Part shown: piece by piece, positions 11,162-20,825 of the stretch
How positions within the stretch are numbered: position 1 is the first letter of the stretch
How the letters are laid out: the number at the start of each line of letters is the position of its first letter
Position numbers and translations under genes: made by a program
Notes under the pieces: model-generated
What the model saw: only the letters and a program-made list of their open reading frames with translations
What the model was told of the DNA's origin: nothing
The model's database searches: none
Source: Diphasiastrum complanatum
Taxonomy: Eukaryota > Streptophyta > Lycopodiopsida > Lycopodiales > Lycopodiaceae
Length of the DNA stretch: 60,000 bases
NCBI GenBank assembly: GCA_029204225.1
Contig: CM055113.1
Coordinates: 3,675,194 to 3,735,193, forward strand
Direction: 5' to 3'

Positions 11162-11814
11162 TGTGAAAAATTGTCAACTAGTAGTATTTTTCTAACTTGA
11201 GATTTTGTAGGCCTATGGCCAAATAAAAGTTAGAGATAGGTTCATACATGTATGTAGAGGCCCAAAGTATGTGTACACTACTTTTGAGGTCACATTAATT
11301 AGAGGAGGTCGAGTGTGGAGCTCTTCTATTGGCTCATAATTTGGTGCATTCCTATTTGACCAAATTTCTAGGTATATGGGTGAATCCTATTGGACCCCAA
11401 TTTTAGCCTATCATAAGACAAGTGGCCAAGAGGCACTATGGCTGCTATAAATAGCCATCTCCACGAGTATGTACATATCTCATTTTCATTCTATTGAATG
11501 AATGTTATGCTCTTTGAAGATCCATCTTCTTCTCTCTCACTTTTTTGTTCATATCTTGCATTCTAGCCACTAGAATTGTGATTTCTTTGTTGCTATGGCT
11601 TCACACGTGTGAAATGCAGGTTGTAGGCTCTGAAGTACGGACAGGGACAGCAAGTTTCTGTTTGTGGAAGCTTATGATCAGATCTTGATGTTTAGTTGAT
11701 GTTTAGTATGCTTAACATCACAATTTCTATCATTTTTTCAATCTAGATGTGCATAACTTCCATGGCCAAGATCTTTATGAAACTTTAGCATCTTTTGGAT
11801 CTGAGTTTTTCACA
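11162..11814 (+). repeat. 5' LTR of element A
   Basis: It begins TGTGAAAAATT and ends TTTTTCACA, followed by the primer site. It has a TATA box at 11446 and the palindrome ttcacacgtgtgaa at 11600-11613. By position the palindrome is downstream of the likely transcription start, in R or U5. Identical by eye to 16370-17022. Confidence 0.97.
11446..11454 (+). promoter_or_regulatory. LTR TATA box
   Basis: The word tataaatag lies 285 bases into the LTR. Transcription would be expected to start roughly 25-35 bases further on, near 11475-11485. The same box occurs in the 3' LTR at 16654. Confidence 0.75.
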
Positions 11815-11827
11815 TGGTATCAGAGCA
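11815..11827 (+). promoter_or_regulatory. primer-binding site of element A
   Basis: Immediately after the LTR, tggtatcagagca matches the complement of the initiator tRNA-Met 3' end over its first 12 bases. Confidence 0.95.
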
Positions 11828-12423
11828 TTAGGCGGCCAAATGTGCAGGTTTTGCCAGATTTAGAAGAGATTTGTGGGCGAGTTTGCTTTTGTAGCATTCC
11901 AATCAAGTTTCTAGCTAAAAATCTTGTTGATTTATGTGTAGAAATTGGATCTTTGTGATCAAAACATCATTTGTATGCATTTCAATTGAAGTAGGGCGAA
12001 TTCCCTCTGTACTTATCAGAATAAGGAGACAAAATTTGTTTTGGAAAGAGGGAGATGCAAGATCCAACAAGATCCTATTAGTTTTCCATTCTAGCATATA
12101 GTTTTTTGATTCAATTTCTTGCTTCTTCATGTCAAAAACTTCAAAATTGATGTAACCCTCTGATTTTCAGTTTGCTGAATGATTCAAGAGTGTATTTCAA
12201 TCTTAGGAGTGAGGGAAAAGCAAGTATATTGAGGTTTGGTCTTGGTTTGATCAAGAAATCATAAAACTAGTGGCTAAAATTGAGAAAAAAGTGAGGAAAA
12301 GAGAGAAAAAGTAAGGTTTTAGGTTCCAAATCTTTGTGATTTCTTCTTGTGTTTCATTTGTTGATTCAAGAGAGTGCTTAGTGCATTGGAACAGGTCAAA
12401 GATCAGAGATCAATCATTGCAAC
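11828..12423 (+). other. untranslated leader of element A
   Basis: About 600 bases between primer site and Gag start. Short open frames only. No clear structure visible by eye. Confidence 0.8.
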
Positions 12424-15400
12424 ATGGCTACAAATGGAGGCTACATGTTGGAAAGCAATGATAGGCTTACCTCCCTCAACTATTCTACTTGGAAAGTAAG
12501 GATGGAGTCTTTGCTTGAGATGAATGAGTTGATGGATATTGTTGTAGGTGTGGAGGAGAGACCTTTGGCACCTCAAGAACAATTGAGGTATGACAAGAGG
12601 GCAAAGAAAGCCCTTCACATGATCAAGATGAATGTGACAAATGAGCTTATCAAAGAGGTTGGTAAGTGCACATCATCTAGTGAAGCTTGGGAAGCCTTGA
12701 AGAAGGTTTATGAATCCAAGTCTACTTCTAGAGTGTTGACTTTAAGAAGGCAAATCTTTTCTTGTATGCAAAAGAAGAGTGAGAATGGACATGCTTTTGT
12801 TTTGAGAGTTAAAGCATTGAATGATGAGTTAGCATGCATTAATGATGGCATAAATAATGAGGAGCTTGTTCAAGTGATTCTCAATGGCTTGTTGGATGAT
12901 CATGCTAATCTTGTTCAAAGTTATGCTATCCAAAAATGTTTACCAAGTGTTGGAGACTTGCAAGAGGTCTTGTTGGCTGAAGAATTCAGGTTGCAAACAA
13001 GAGTGGGAGCATCTTCTACATCTCAAGGAGGAGAAGAGGAGGCAATGTTCTCTAAAGGCAAGTTCAAGGGCAAAGGTAAAAGCAATTGGTCTAAAGGGCA
13101 AGACCAAGGTGAGCACTCTACTTTTGGCAAAAAGAAGGATAGATCTAAGCTAAAATGTTTCTATTGTGGAGTCAAAGGGCATTTTGCTAGTGATTGTTTT
13201 AAGAAAAAGAGGGATCAAGGGGAAAAGCAAACCAATCTAACTATTGATGAGGGTGGGGATGAGCTTCTTTCAAATGATGCTTTTGTTATGTCATCTTGCT
13301 TGTTGGCTAATCATGGAGACATTGATCCTTGGTGGATTGATAGTGGAGCCACTTCTCATATGACATATCATAAAGAGTATTTTTCATCTTTAATGGCATT
13401 TGATGGTGATAGGAAGGTAATCTATACCGCAAATGATGGTGAGTGTACAATCAAGGGGATTGGCACAATTCCTATTTCACTTTCTACAAATAGGAATATA
13501 GAATTGAAAGATGTTTTGCTCATTCCATCCATTACCAAGAACTTACTTAGTGTAAGCCAAATGCTTGACAAAGGATTCAAAGTTGAGTTTGATGGTGATG
13601 CTTGCTTGATCAAAAAGGGGTGTAGTATCATTGCAAAAGGGAAAAGGCAAGGGAAATTGTTCAAGCTTGATGCATGTGTTGTTGCTAACCAAGTTGGATG
13701 CATGGCAAATGAACAAATGTCAATTCAAGAGGTATGGCATAAAAGGATGGGACATCTCAACTACAAGGCCTTGGAGGTAATAGCCAAAAAGGAGGTAGTA
13801 AGGGGACTTCCCAAGTCTCTTACTTGCTTGAATCATGTTTGTGAAGAATGTGCTTTGTCTAAATCACATAGATTGCCATATACTAGATCTATATCTAGAT
13901 CTAAGATGCCTTTTTCTCTCTTGCATTCGGATATTCATGGTGTTACTACAATTAGCAATGGAGGTGCTAAGATGTATGTAACTTTCATTGATGATTTTAG
14001 TAGATTTTGTTGGGTTTATCTACTAAAGAGCAAGGATGAGGTGTTTGATGTGTTTGTCAAGTTCAAAGTTGCTATTGAGACTCAATTTACAACCAAAATC
14101 AAATGCTTGAGGAGCGACAATGGTGGTGAATACATTTCTAACAAATTCAAAGCCTTTTGTGATGAGCATGGGATCAAGAGGGAGTACACATGTCCAAGAA
14201 CACCACAACAAAATGGAGTGGCCGAGAGGAAGAATAGAACCTTGTGTGAGAGTGCAAAGGCAATGAGATTGAATGCTAATCTTCCTAAACCTTTTTGGAG
14301 TGATGCTTTGTTGTGTGCAAATTTCCTATGCAATAGATGGCCAAGTGTTGTATTGGAAGGAAAAACCCCTTTTGAAGCTTTGTTTGGTATGAAGCCTAAT
14401 GTCAAGTTTCTAAGAACTTTTGGATGCATTTGCTACTTCAACATTACTCTTGATGATAGAACTAAGGAGGATCCATCTTCAAGAAAGGGCATTTTTGTTG
14501 GTTATAGTGAAGTAAGCAAAGCATATAGGATTTATGTTCCTTCAATCAAGAAAGTGTTCACAAGTAGGGATGTCATTTTTGATGAAAGTAACATTCCAAA
14601 AGTTGTTTCAAGTGATGATGGTGTTGTTGCAACTAATGTGCTTGATGACAATGGAGTTGATGACACATTGGATGTGGATGTTGAAGAAGCCTCTTCAAGT
14701 CAAATTCCAAGGAGAACTCCAAGGCATAAAGTGAAACCCTCAAGGCTCACTTATGATGGCAAAGGTAAGCAAGTGGTGGATGGATCCAACTATGCTTTCC
14801 TAACTTCTTTTGATGTACCTTCATGTGTAGATGAAGCAAGGCAAAAAGAGGAATGGATCCAAGCAATGGATCTTGAGTTTGAAGCACTTATGAAGAACAA
14901 CACATGGAGATTGGTGGAGCTTCCAAAGGGCAAAAGTGCAATTGGATGCAAATGGATCTTCAAGGTAAAGACAAATCAAGATGGATCTATCAACAAGTTC
15001 AAGGCAAGGTTGGTGGCTAAAGGTTATGCTCAAGAGCATGGCATTGACTATGAGGAAACCTTTGCACCCGTGGCAAAGATGGTGAGCATAAGAGTAATCA
15101 TTTCCCTTGCAACTCTTTATGGATGGGATCTTTGGCAATTAGACATTTCTAATGCTTTCTTGAATGGTGATCTTGAAGAGGAAGTCTACATGGAGCAACC
15201 CGAGAGCTATGTTTCTCATAGCAAGCCTAATCATGTGTGTTTTCTACAAAAAAGTTTGTATGGTCTTAAGCAAGCACCAAGGAGTTGGTATGCTAGGCTT
15301 AACTCTTTTCTACTTTCTCAAAACTTCACTATGAGTGAGTATGATCATTCACTTTACTTTAGAATTAGTGCTAATGATGTTACAATCCTTCTAATTTATG

Positions 15401-16374
15401 TGGATGACATTATTTTAAGTGGAGGGAACAAGGAAGATATAGAAGATATCAAGAAAGCACTAAAAAAGGAATTTGAAGTGCATGATCTTGGTCTTTTGAG
15501 CTATATCTTAGGAATAGAAGTAATTAGAACTTCTCAAATCACTTTTATTTCACAAGAGAAGTATGCTATTTCTATTCTCAATAGATTTCATATGGTAGAT
15601 GCAAATCCTATTGATACACCTATGGAATCACATGTAAAGCTAACTATAAGAGGTAATGAAAGATCCTTCGAGGACATTACTCTCTATAGGAAGCTAATAG
15701 GTTCTCTTATATATCTAACCATCACAAGACCTGATTTATCTTATTGTGTTGGTAGATTAAGCCAATTCATGCAAGATCCTAGCATAGAACATTGGAAACT
15801 AGGAAAGAGGATCTTGAGATACATCTCGGGAACAAAAGATTTTGGCATTGTTTATAGAGGCTCATCACCTAACTTATTTGGTTTTTCAGATTCAGATTTT
15901 GCAGGAGACCTTATGGATAGAAAATCCATAAATGCACATGCTATTTTCATAGGTGATGGAGCTATCTCATGGATGTCGAAGAAACAAGCAACTATATCAC
16001 TTTCTTCTAGTGAGGCCGAGTACAAAGCTTTGACATCATGCACAAAGGAGATGGTGTGGATCAAGAGGATGATTATGGAGCTTCATTTGCTGGATTTTTC
16101 AGAGAGTCCAATCATCTTTTGTGACAACCTTTCAGCCCAAAGTCTAGCAAGCAATCCGGTTTTCCATGCAAGGAGCAAACATATCGAGGTGGCTTACCAT
16201 TTTGTGAGAGAACAAGTGTTGGCAAAAGAGATCAAGCTTGAACATGTCCCATCAAAGGAATGTGTGGCTGATATCTTTACCAAAGCATTGGGAAAGGACT
16301 TATTTTTCAAGCATAGAACAAGTCTTGGTGTACTTTCTAAATCTATGCTAAAACTAGTTGAAGAGGGAGTGTGA
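12424..16374 (+). CDS. intact copia Gag-Pol polyprotein, element A
   Basis: A single 1,316-residue frame encodes the capsid protein and all enzymes for reverse transcription and integration. The Gag N-terminal region has NYSTWKVRMES near residue 20. The zinc knuckle CFYCGVKGHFASDC is at 246-259. The protease motif WWIDSGATSHM has its active aspartate at 306. Integrase has an HHCC finger (H439, H444, C473, C476) and a D,D35E triad at D503, D565 and E601. RT has YVDD at 992-995, preceded by QLDISNAFLNG and KSLYGLKQAPR. RNase H has FSDSDFAGD at about 1154-1162 and LSSSEAEYKAL near 1195. The start codon follows an aac context and matches the MAxxGGYxLE start of sister elements. No stop or frameshift is present, and the frame ends 4 bases inside the 3' LTR. 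The length is typical for plant copia. This copy could be competent; expression is unknown. Confidence 0.98.
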   Translation: MATNGGYMLESNDRLTSLNYSTWKVRMESLLEMNELMDIVVGVEERPLAPQEQLRYDKRAKKALHMIKMNVTNELIKEVGKCTSSSEAWEALKKVYESKSTSRVLTLRRQIFSCMQKKSENGHAFVLRVKALNDELACINDGINNEELVQVILNGLLDDHANLVQSYAIQKCLPSVGDLQEVLLAEEFRLQTRVGASSTSQGGEEEAMFSKGKFKGKGKSNWSKGQDQGEHSTFGKKKDRSKLKCFYCGVKGHFASDCFKKKRDQGEKQTNLTIDEGGDELLSNDAFVMSSCLLANHGDIDPWWIDSGATSHMTYHKEYFSSLMAFDGDRKVIYTANDGECTIKGIGTIPISLSTNRNIELKDVLLIPSITKNLLSVSQMLDKGFKVEFDGDACLIKKGCSIIAKGKRQGKLFKLDACVVANQVGCMANEQMSIQEVWHKRMGHLNYKALEVIAKKEVVRGLPKSLTCLNHVCEECALSKSHRLPYTRSISRSKMPFSLLHSDIHGVTTISNGGAKMYVTFIDDFSRFCWVYLLKSKDEVFDVFVKFKVAIETQFTTKIKCLRSDNGGEYISNKFKAFCDEHGIKREYTCPRTPQQNGVAERKNRTLCESAKAMRLNANLPKPFWSDALLCANFLCNRWPSVVLEGKTPFEALFGMKPNVKFLRTFGCICYFNITLDDRTKEDPSSRKGIFVGYSEVSKAYRIYVPSIKKVFTSRDVIFDESNIPKVVSSDDGVVATNVLDDNGVDDTLDVDVEEASSSQIPRRTPRHKVKPSRLTYDGKGKQVVDGSNYAFLTSFDVPSCVDEARQKEEWIQAMDLEFEALMKNNTWRLVELPKGKSAIGCKWIFKVKTNQDGSINKFKARLVAKGYAQEHGIDYEETFAPVAKMVSIRVIISLATLYGWDLWQLDISNAFLNGDLEEEVYMEQPESYVSHSKPNHVCFLQKSLYGLKQAPRSWYARLNSFLLSQNFTMSEYDHSLYFRISANDVTILLIYVDDIILSGGNKEDIEDIKKALKKEFEVHDLGLLSYILGIEVIRTSQITFISQEKYAISILNRFHMVDANPIDTPMESHVKLTIRGNERSFEDITLYRKLIGSLIYLTITRPDLSYCVGRLSQFMQDPSIEHWKLGKRILRYISGTKDFGIVYRGSSPNLFGFSDSDFAGDLMDRKSINAHAIFIGDGAISWMSKKQATISLSSSEAEYKALTSCTKEMVWIKRMIMELHLLDFSESPIIFCDNLSAQSLASNPVFHARSKHIEVAYHFVREQVLAKEIKLEHVPSKECVADIFTKALGKDLFFKHRTSLGVLSKSMLKLVEEGV
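16361..16369 (+). promoter_or_regulatory. polypurine tract of element A
   Basis: Purine run aagagggag directly before the 3' LTR, the usual primer for plus-strand DNA synthesis. It overlaps the last codons of the polyprotein. Element C has the same tract. Confidence 0.9.
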
Positions 16375-17022
16375 AAAATTGTCAACTAGTAGTATTTTTC
16401 TAACTTGAGATTTTGTAGGCCTATGGCCAAATAAAAGTTAGAGATAGGTTCATACATGTATGTAGAGGCCCAAAGTATGTGTACACTACTTTTGAGGTCA
16501 CATTAATTAGAGGAGGTCGAGTGTGGAGCTCTTCTATTGGCTCATAATTTGGTGCATTCCTATTTGACCAAATTTCTAGGTATATGGGTGAATCCTATTG
16601 GACCCCAATTTTAGCCTATCATAAGACAAGTGGCCAAGAGGCACTATGGCTGCTATAAATAGCCATCTCCACGAGTATGTACATATCTCATTTTCATTCT
16701 ATTGAATGAATGTTATGCTCTTTGAAGATCCATCTTCTTCTCTCTCACTTTTTTGTTCATATCTTGCATTCTAGCCACTAGAATTGTGATTTCTTTGTTG
16801 CTATGGCTTCACACGTGTGAAATGCAGGTTGTAGGCTCTGAAGTACGGACAGGGACAGCAAGTTTCTGTTTGTGGAAGCTTATGATCAGATCTTGATGTT
16901 TAGTTGATGTTTAGTATGCTTAACATCACAATTTCTATCATTTTTTCAATCTAGATGTGCATAACTTCCATGGCCAAGATCTTTATGAAACTTTAGCATC
17001 TTTTGGATCTGAGTTTTTCACA
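16370..17022 (+). repeat. 3' LTR of element A
   Basis: 653 bases, offset 5,208 from the 5' LTR throughout. I found no substitutions on reading both. The palindrome is at 16808-16821 and the TATA box at 16654. Followed by the target-site copy tatga at 17023-17027. Confidence 0.97.
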
Positions 17023-17027
17023 TATGA

Positions 17028-17269
17028 CACCTAACCAAAATATTTGGCTCATGCAATCAATAGATTGATGCCATGTGTCATATATCTAGAAAACTAGTTT
17101 TTGGCCTTTTTAGCCACTAGAACTTGAATTAAATCATATGTACAACCTATATGATTATGGTACATGACAAGTACACTATTTTCACACGTGGGAACAGGCT
17201 CCACACATGTGTGTTTATCTATATACAAGATTTTTGGCCTCTACCAAGCTTATTTTTGCATTTTTCATA
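17028..17269 (-). repeat. 5' LTR of element B, right segment
   Basis: Remaining 242 bases of B's interrupted LTR, essentially identical to 8496-8737. One change is visible, cata versus caca at the end. Followed by gggtt at 17270-17274, the second copy of B's target site. Confidence 0.92.
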
Positions 17270-17274
17270 GGGTT

Positions 17275-19253
17275 TTTCTAAGTAATTGTTAAAATAATGA
17301 CCTCATTATAAAAAGTCATAATTGCAATATTTTTTTTACTCTTCGAGCTGATTCCATCAAGTATATGCATGACAATATGTAATCTCATTTTGACTGAGGT
17401 TTTTAAAGACCCTATTTCGATAGATGAAGTTTTACGGCTTTTACGGAATTTCTTAACTTTCTTTCAAGTTAAATATCTTCTAAGTATGAGCTCTGATTCA
17501 AGTGATGTAGAAAGCAATATTGCTCTATTTTTTTAGTTCTTTGCATTGACTACATGCATGACTAGTCTAAAGTATTTTTATAATGTGACCCATACTGAGG
17601 CATATAGGCTAGATGGCAGGCTGACATGGCAACTATCTTGTTCATTGAGTATCTTAAGCTAGCCAGTGGACTATCTCCAGGCTTACAGTGCATTAGTTCC
17701 TATTTTTTGGCCAGTATTAAGCAAGCAATCGTCCTATGAATTGAAGCTATTGGACACGTGAATTGTGCTGCCCGTTCTTGCCATTGGATGTGTGTCCCAT
17801 ATGTGTGTCACTCACCTAGTCAACATTCTATAGTCGATTTATGAACTCGCAGCTCTAACCTTCTACTTGCAGATATAGAAATTCAACACTAATTAGCCTA
17901 CTTAGAAGAAAGCCATCCATGAAATTTAACATCATGTATAGATCCTCTGCATGGATCAAATACATTGAATTTCTATCAAGCACTAACACATCTTAGACCG
18001 TGCATCTAATGCAGTCGCCTTCTACAATTGATAGTGATATAAGGGAGAGGCTGTATCAAATTATCACCTTCTATACTTTCCATATCTATAGACTGCAGCC
18101 AGCTATCATGCAATTGCTATTGCACTTTTTTTTATGGAAGCATACTCGCTTAGCGTTCAGCATCAACAGACAACCTTGCATATCTTGCAAGCAAAACTTG
18201 GGCTAGATGATCTTCACACATAGGTCATCATATTTTACTTTTTCTTTCATTTTTAAGCAACAATTGAAACCTTTTATCTAAATTTCATGGGTATGGCTGA
18301 ATGACAGTTTGTTTTGCAACATTTGACAGGATGCAACAGCCTGGTTATAGTACTTTGATTCTAAAGCTGTGGAATAGCAAGAGGCTGCAAGAACTAGTGC
18401 ACCTAAACTAGATGCTTCAATTGCCAATAAAAGACACTATGATAATGACAATCAGGCTCTTATGGTGTGTGTGTGTGAGAGAGTTTGGTTTCTCTTCCTG
18501 CGCCTTCTCGTCTCCTTTCACTGCTTCTCCCTTTTCTTCTTCTTTTGCTGGCTTTTCCCTCAAACCACGCCTTCCTAGGGAGCTGGCGAGACTGGGGTAG
18601 AGGAGCTACTAAATTCTACATGGGAAGAGAGCATCAGCTTTTACAGTCCATGCAATGGCAGTGCGGAAATGGATTGTTCTCTCCTCCTCATCTCTTTTTT
18701 ACAAATCTTTGTTAGTGTTGTAGCTAAATCAGGATTTCTGGTAAATGTACTTAAAGAAGCACTTTTGTAATGAATATGTAATTGGCTTTGATAAGACACC
18801 ACTTCTTGCACTTATGATGGCTCTTCGAGTACCTTAAGTTCATTCATTACCTTCATACCTATCTTCCAAGTGTCTAGTAAGCTTCTCGTTTAGAAAATGT
18901 TAACTCTCTATTGTGACCTTATTACGGAACACCCACTTATGTATTTCAAGTGTCTAAACTTAACCTTATGTTTTGGCTTGTTAATTGTCTTTAGCAATAC
19001 TTGATCGTGTGAATTATATTCAGAAGTAAAGCTAAAACTCTGAAAATTCCTTCCCTTTAAGTCTCTTTGAGTAAGTGCATGCATTGATACTCTAGTGCTA
19101 TGTTCTGATGAGCAGCATGAATCGCGTTTATGCAAAAATATTTTACTAGAGCATGACGGAGGATTGAATGTCTACTTGGCTCTCCTTTTAGAGTTCAAAA
19201 CTGGGAGAGGGAAGGGATGCTTTGAGTGAGAGAGGGAGAGATAGACAGTAGAT

Positions 19254-19256
<3 letters not shown>
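17275..19256. other. unassigned DNA
   Basis: No gene can be supported. An open frame at 18485-18715 begins with hydrophobic residues resembling a signal peptide, but its only start is TTG directly after a stop. The part nearest 19256 may belong to the LTR of element F, whose 5' boundary I cannot place. A short (TG)n tract lies at 18464-18477. Confidence 0.5.

Positions 19257-19285
<29 letters not shown>
19257..19285 (+). repeat. (GA)n microsatellite
   Basis: About 29 bases of alternating a and g on the plus strand. Confidence 0.9.
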
Positions 19286-19287
<2 letters not shown>

Positions 19288-19792
19288 TGTAGGCGTGATA
19301 GGGAGCGCATGAGATGCTGCCAGGGACTAAGAAGCCACTGTTGTAGAAATCATGCAAGCATCTGATGTTGCAGCCCTTGCTACTACCATTGTTGCCTACA
19401 CAAGGAGCACTGCTACTATCTATTCTCCCAAAGGCTTGAATCAATCTGATTCAGAAACCTATCCCAAGGGCTAATACACTACCTCTCAACTCCACTGCAA
19501 GCACTTATGATGCATGGATGGATCTCGCCATCTTGACCACAGGTGGGGACATCAGTCAGGCAGTTCAATCTTGGGGCCATGGTGGGAGTGGTATTTCAGA
19601 TTCTGCAAGTGCTGCTTTAAAGCCAAGTTACAAACCAGACGGTGGAGGCGGAGTGAATTTGATGCGATTACTGGCGACCGGTTCCGAAAACAATATTCTC
19701 TACAATTTTTCAGAAACACTTTATCATAAAAGAATGGCTGGTAATTGAGAGTACCGTGAGAGATCTAGAACTATTATTTTGCTTCTTTATCA

Positions 19793-19805
19793 TGGTATCA
19801 GAGCC
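19793..19805 (+). promoter_or_regulatory. primer-binding site of copia element F
   Basis: The sequence tggtatcagagcc follows cttctttatca, giving an LTR end in CA at 19792. The LTR extends upstream for an unknown distance. Confidence 0.8.
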
Positions 19806-19907
19806 TAGGTAGAGATAGGCTGAGTGTAGAGTCATATATTGTGTCTGGAGGAGGAGTGTGCCCCTCTGTGCTTGTTGAAGTTCCTCTCTTAGCACAAGGA
19901 GAAAGCC

Positions 19908-20824
19908 ATGTCAAGTGTAGGATCTTCATTTCTATCACTCTCCTACTCTATTCAATGGAGTTGGATGCGATGGATGGAAGCAAACCATGTGCCTCTATCT
20001 GAAAGGTGAAATGGTGTATGAGGTAGTGGATGGAACAGAAGATAAACTTGTGCTTGGACCTCAGCCAAGCAAGCCTCAGCAGAATGAACTGATCGAATGG
20101 GCACAGAAGAACAACAAAGCCATAGCATGTATTGCCCTCTGCCTTGCATCTAATGTGAGAAACATGATGAAGGCTCACATGACTCATAGCAAGGATCTCA
20201 TGGAAGCCTTGCAAGCCATTTATGGGCAGAAATTAGAAATAAATGCCTTGCGCCTGGAAGTTGCTCTAGATGAGCTGAAATTCATTGAAGGAGAAAGCCT
20301 TTAAGACATCTTACCAAGATGGAGGACCTGTTCAGCCAATTAGTGGAGCTAAGTGAAACTTCTGCTCTCAAGGAAATCCAAAAGAAGTTGAAGCTTTACA
20401 AATCTCTGCCCAAATCGTGGGCAAGCATAGTTGAGATGCTGATTGCTACCAAGCGTGGAGAGTCATGGAGTTCTGTGATCAACACTTTGCTTGACCTGAA
20501 AACAATGTCTAGCTTGCAAAATGGATCTTCAAGTATTGAGCAAGCTTGGTTTGCAAAGAACAAGCAAAAGCCAGTAGCAAGGAGACGAAATCAACCATTG
20601 TAAGAATCACTCAAAGACCTACCCATCCAAGCATAAAGGCATCAAATGTTGGAATTGCAACGGTTTTGGACATGTGGCTAGCCAGTGTCCAAGCGAGATC
20701 AAGAAGGAAGAAGCGGATGAGGTTTAGATGGTGAAAATGGTGGAAGCGCAAGAGCTTATGGAGGAGGTTAACTTCATGGAGGAACTCATTTTGGATGAAC
20801 CTACGATGATCAAGGATTCGGGTT
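19908..20824 (+). pseudogene. truncated copia gag (element F)
   Basis: An ATG at 19908 opens a gag that shifts frame before 19987. It continues as MCLYLKGEMVYEVVDG with the KNNKAIACIALCLASNV and SKDLMEALQAIYG motifs of copia Gag. A stop and frame change follow near 20304. The zinc knuckle CWNCNGFGHVASQC is read at about 20653-20694. This Gag is of a different copia lineage from A, C, D and J and lacks their MAxxGGYxLE start. Homology ends about 20824, where element E begins in the opposite orientation. No protease, integrase or RT follows. Confidence 0.8.
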
Positions 20825-20825
20825 G

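Larger units (their letters stand above)
11162..17022 (+). mobile_element. complete Ty1/copia retrotransposon A
   Basis: This is a full-length element of 5,861 bp. It has two 653-bp LTRs in which I see no differences, a tRNA-iMet primer site, a 609-bp leader, one uninterrupted Gag-Pol frame, a purine tract and a 5-bp duplication tatga. It sits inside the 5' LTR of element B. LTR identity implies a very recent insertion. Its Gag start and motif set match elements C, D/E and J in this window. The order protease-integrase-RT-RNase H places it in copia rather than gypsy. Confidence 0.98.
7904..17269 (-). mobile_element. non-autonomous LTR retrotransposon B, split by element A
   Basis: Two LTRs of 834-835 bp lie at 7904-8737 and at 10569-11161 plus 17028-17269, the second interrupted by element A. 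They flank a 1.83-kb internal region. A reverse-complement tRNA-iMet primer site at 10557-10568 and a pyrimidine-rich PPT complement at 8738-8743 fix the minus orientation. The internal region has no Gag, protease, integrase or RT signature on either strand, so the element resembles the LARD/TRIM class that depends on enzymes from other elements. The 5-bp duplication gggtt is intact. Without element A it is about 3.5 kb long. Confidence 0.9.

Noticed and set aside
18485-18715. Open frame with a signal-peptide-like start (MVSLPAPSRLLSLLLPFLLL)
   Set aside because: The first codon is TTG directly after an in-frame TGA and no ATG precedes it. The hydrophobic run comes from a ct-rich stretch, and the rest has no recognisable domain.
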